Made by a program: the position numbers and the translations under genes
In this document: positions 32,710-34,128 of the stretch, piece after piece
Layout: every line of letters starts with the position of its first letter
Position numbering within the stretch: position 1 is the stretch's first letter
Source: Acidimicrobiaceae bacterium
Lineage (GTDB): Bacteria; Actinomycetota; Acidimicrobiia; Acidimicrobiales; Poriferisodalaceae
Assembly: GCA_002719335.1 (NCBI GenBank)
Contig: PBHE01000024.1
Span: 20,937 to 55,064, forward strand
Length of the DNA stretch: 34,128 nt
Reading direction: 5' to 3'
The notes under the pieces: generated by a model
Seen by the model: the letters and a program-made list of their open reading frames with translations, nothing else
What the model was told of the DNA's origin: nothing
The model's database searches: none

Positions 32710-33741
32710 ATGCTTGACACCACCACCCTCGGGGCAAAAACAGGGCTGAACGTACCTCGGTTATGCCTCGGCACGATGAATTTTGGCGAACCAGGCAGAG
32801 GTCACCAGGGCGATTGGACATTGGGAGTCGACGACGCCCGTCCAATTTTTGAGGCCGCTATCGAATCAGGACTTTTTTACTTCGACACCGCAGATATTTA
32901 CGGAGTCGGAGCTTGTGAGGAGGTGGTGGGACAGCTTTTACGTGAACTGCTGCCACGCGAGGAGTACGTAGTTAATACCAAGGTCGCAATGCGTATGGGT
33001 CGCGGCGTCAACCAAGGAGGACTTTCTCGAAAGCACATCATGGAGGGCGTCGACAACTCGCTTCGGCGCCTAGGACTTGACTACGTAGACCAACTCATTA
33101 TTCATCGCCACCCCCACGGCATCAGAGGGGCAGCCTCCACACCTATTGAAGAAACACTCGAAGCATTGAACGACGTCGTCAAAGCGGGTAAGGCTCTTCA
33201 TATCGGTGCTTCTTCGATGTTTGCTTGGCAATTCGCCGAATTACAGTTGACCGCTCGCATCAATGGGTGGACCGAATTCGTCAGCATGCAGAACCACTAC
33301 AACCTCATTTACCGGGAGGAAGAGAGGGAAATGAATCCTTATTGCGTCAGCACTGGAGTTGCTCTACAGCCCTGGTCTCCGCTGGCGCGCGGCATTTTGG
33401 CAGGCGCATATCGGGGCAGTCTCGACGGTGGGACCACAGTCCGTTCAAAGGGTCAAGACCGTTCGCGAACCGAGTCGCTTTACCGCGGCGAAATGGATTT
33501 TGATATTGCTGATCGCGTCATATCGCTTGCCCAAAAACGCGACTGTAAGCCGGCACAGATAGCGATTGCGTGGCTGCTGTCTAAGCCAGGAGTCACCTCT
33601 CCCGTCGTGGGAGTGTCACGTGTTGAACAGCTACATCAACTCGTCGAAGCTTGCAGCATCGAGCTTTCACCTCAGGAGATCGGCCATCTGGAAGAGTTGT
33701 ATCGTCCAGTAGATAACTTGTTGTCCATCGGCACCTCCTAG
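32710..33741 (+). CDS. aldo/keto reductase (343 aa)
   Basis: NADPH-dependent (beta/alpha)8 oxidoreductase. The catalytic tetrad is visible: D59 and Y64 in FDTADIYG, K91 in VVNTKVAM, H132 in LIIHRHP. PVVGVSRVEQL near residue 302 is the AKR nucleotide-binding end motif. N-terminal LCLGTMNFGEP is typical of the YajO/IolS-like group, and the substrate cannot be stated. ATG 32710 has AAAGGA 7 nt upstream. It is divergent from the enoyl-CoA hydratase gene, 115 nt apart, and runs toward the alcohol dehydrogenase. Confidence 0.93.
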   Translation: MLDTTTLGAKTGLNVPRLCLGTMNFGEPGRGHQGDWTLGVDDARPIFEAAIESGLFYFDTADIYGVGACEEVVGQLLRELLPREEYVVNTKVAMRMGRGVNQGGLSRKHIMEGVDNSLRRLGLDYVDQLIIHRHPHGIRGAASTPIEETLEALNDVVKAGKALHIGASSMFAWQFAELQLTARINGWTEFVSMQNHYNLIYREEEREMNPYCVSTGVALQPWSPLARGILAGAYRGSLDGGTTVRSKGQDRSRTESLYRGEMDFDIADRVISLAQKRDCKPAQIAIAWLLSKPGVTSPVVGVSRVEQLHQLVEACSIELSPQEIGHLEELYRPVDNLLSIGTS

Positions 33742-33855
33742 GCGGGCGAGATCGCGCATCGGTTTCACTCATTGAGAGCAGTCGGACTAGCCTCCTGTCT
33801 CAGTGAGGTCGAGGCCACATAACGAAATGAGCCTCGGGATCGAAAGGGTTTTAGT

Positions 33856-34128
33856 GTGAAGGCAGCAGTTCTTAACGAAATTCCAGGTGATCTTGAAATA
33901 AGCGAAGTCGGGATCGATAAACCGGGGCCACGCGAGGTTCTTATCCAAACGGCGGCCGCTGGCCTTTGCCACAGTGACCTTCACTTTATGGAAGGCAGCT
34001 ACCCGTACATGACGCCGGTCGTGCTTGGGCACGAGTCCGCTGGGGTTGTGGAGGCAGTCGGGTCGGACGTGAGTTACGTGCAGCCCGGCGATCATGTCAT
34101 TACGTGCCTTTCGGTGTTTTGCGGTCAC
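33856..34128 (+). CDS. zinc-dependent alcohol dehydrogenase (5' part, 91 aa seen)
   Basis: Medium-chain zinc dehydrogenase cut by the window end. The N-terminus reads MKAAVLNEIPGDLEISEV, followed by the catalytic zinc ligands in GLCHSDLHF (Cys and Asp/His region) and GHESAGVVEAVG; QPGDHVITCLSVFCGH opens the structural zinc lobe. GTG 33856 has AAAGGG 7 nt upstream. It probably forms a unit with the aldo/keto reductase 114 nt before it. The gap 33742-33855 holds no other feature I can support. Confidence 0.88.
   Translation, partial: MKAAVLNEIPGDLEISEVGIDKPGPREVLIQTAAAGLCHSDLHFMEGSYPYMTPVVLGHESAGVVEAVGSDVSYVQPGDHVITCLSVFCGH

Noticed and set aside
33787-34128. Minus-strand frame at the window end.
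   Set aside because: It is the shadow of the zinc alcohol dehydrogenase, which has clear motifs on the plus strand.
1-34128. CRISPR array, tRNA genes, insertion sequences, integrase or attachment repeats.
   Set aside because: Read by eye, no regular spaced repeats, no cloverleaf with a GGTTCGA-type arm, no transposase or recombinase motifs were seen.

Overview
The window looks like chromosomal core sequence from a free-living actinobacterium, most likely an uncultivated Acidimicrobiia-type lineage. Evidence for Actinobacteria: a WhiB regulator with four Fe-S cysteines, a DUF3040 membrane protein next to dinB, a response regulator / histidine kinase / GerMN lipoprotein trio recalling MtrA-MtrB-LpqB, a PimB'-like mannosyltransferase, a DEDD-exonuclease/GIY-YIG protein beside trpD, and a CT398-type zinc-ribbon protein followed by a histidine phosphatase. 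Base composition is balanced by eye. Genes are packed tightly: many overlap by 4 nt (ATGA), convergent stop codons lie 0-20 nt apart, and GTG and TTG starts are common. No intergenic gap exceeds 300 nt. I see no insertion sequence, prophage, tRNA or CRISPR.

Layout. 75-4617 (minus): dinB, DUF3040 protein, ROK sugar kinase, a 93-aa unknown protein, an HNH nuclease and a lipoate-ligase-family protein, with a Nudix hydrolase upstream of dinB. From DUF3040 to the ligase, four of five genes are joined by 4-nt overlaps. 4671-8519 (plus): membrane protein, inositol-monophosphatase-family enzyme, then the two-component/lipoprotein trio. 8520-12990 (minus): potassium uptake operon trkA-trkH-trkH, in which one TrkH has an altered pore loop. 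13040-14515 (plus): glycerol kinase. 14533-19375 (minus): aminotransferase, SRPBCC protein, membrane protein, PimB'-like transferase, QueG and a small four-cysteine protein. 19492-22073 (plus): soluble Ser/Thr kinase and a DEDD/GIY-YIG nuclease behind a perfect LexA-type box. 22078-23824 (minus): small protein, TrpD with a divergent PRPP loop, WhiB. 23907-25705 (plus): membrane protein, RNase P RNA, metallo-beta-lactamase-fold hydrolase. 25708-29802 (minus): histidine phosphatase, membrane protein, zinc-ribbon coiled-coil protein, class A PBP. 29894-31730 (plus): thiamine pyrophosphokinase and a thiamine-binding-type lipoprotein. 31749-34128: enoyl-CoA hydratase (minus), aldo/keto reductase and a zinc alcohol dehydrogenase cut by the window end.

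Most of this is recognisable housekeeping sequence and I found no wholly new multi-gene system. The best leads are the LexA box fused to a leaderless promoter ahead of the composite nuclease, the tandem TrkH pair with a filter Gly-to-Asn change, a ROK kinase that seems to lack a standard start codon, a TrpD without its canonical PRPP signature, and several promoters placed to give leaderless mRNAs.
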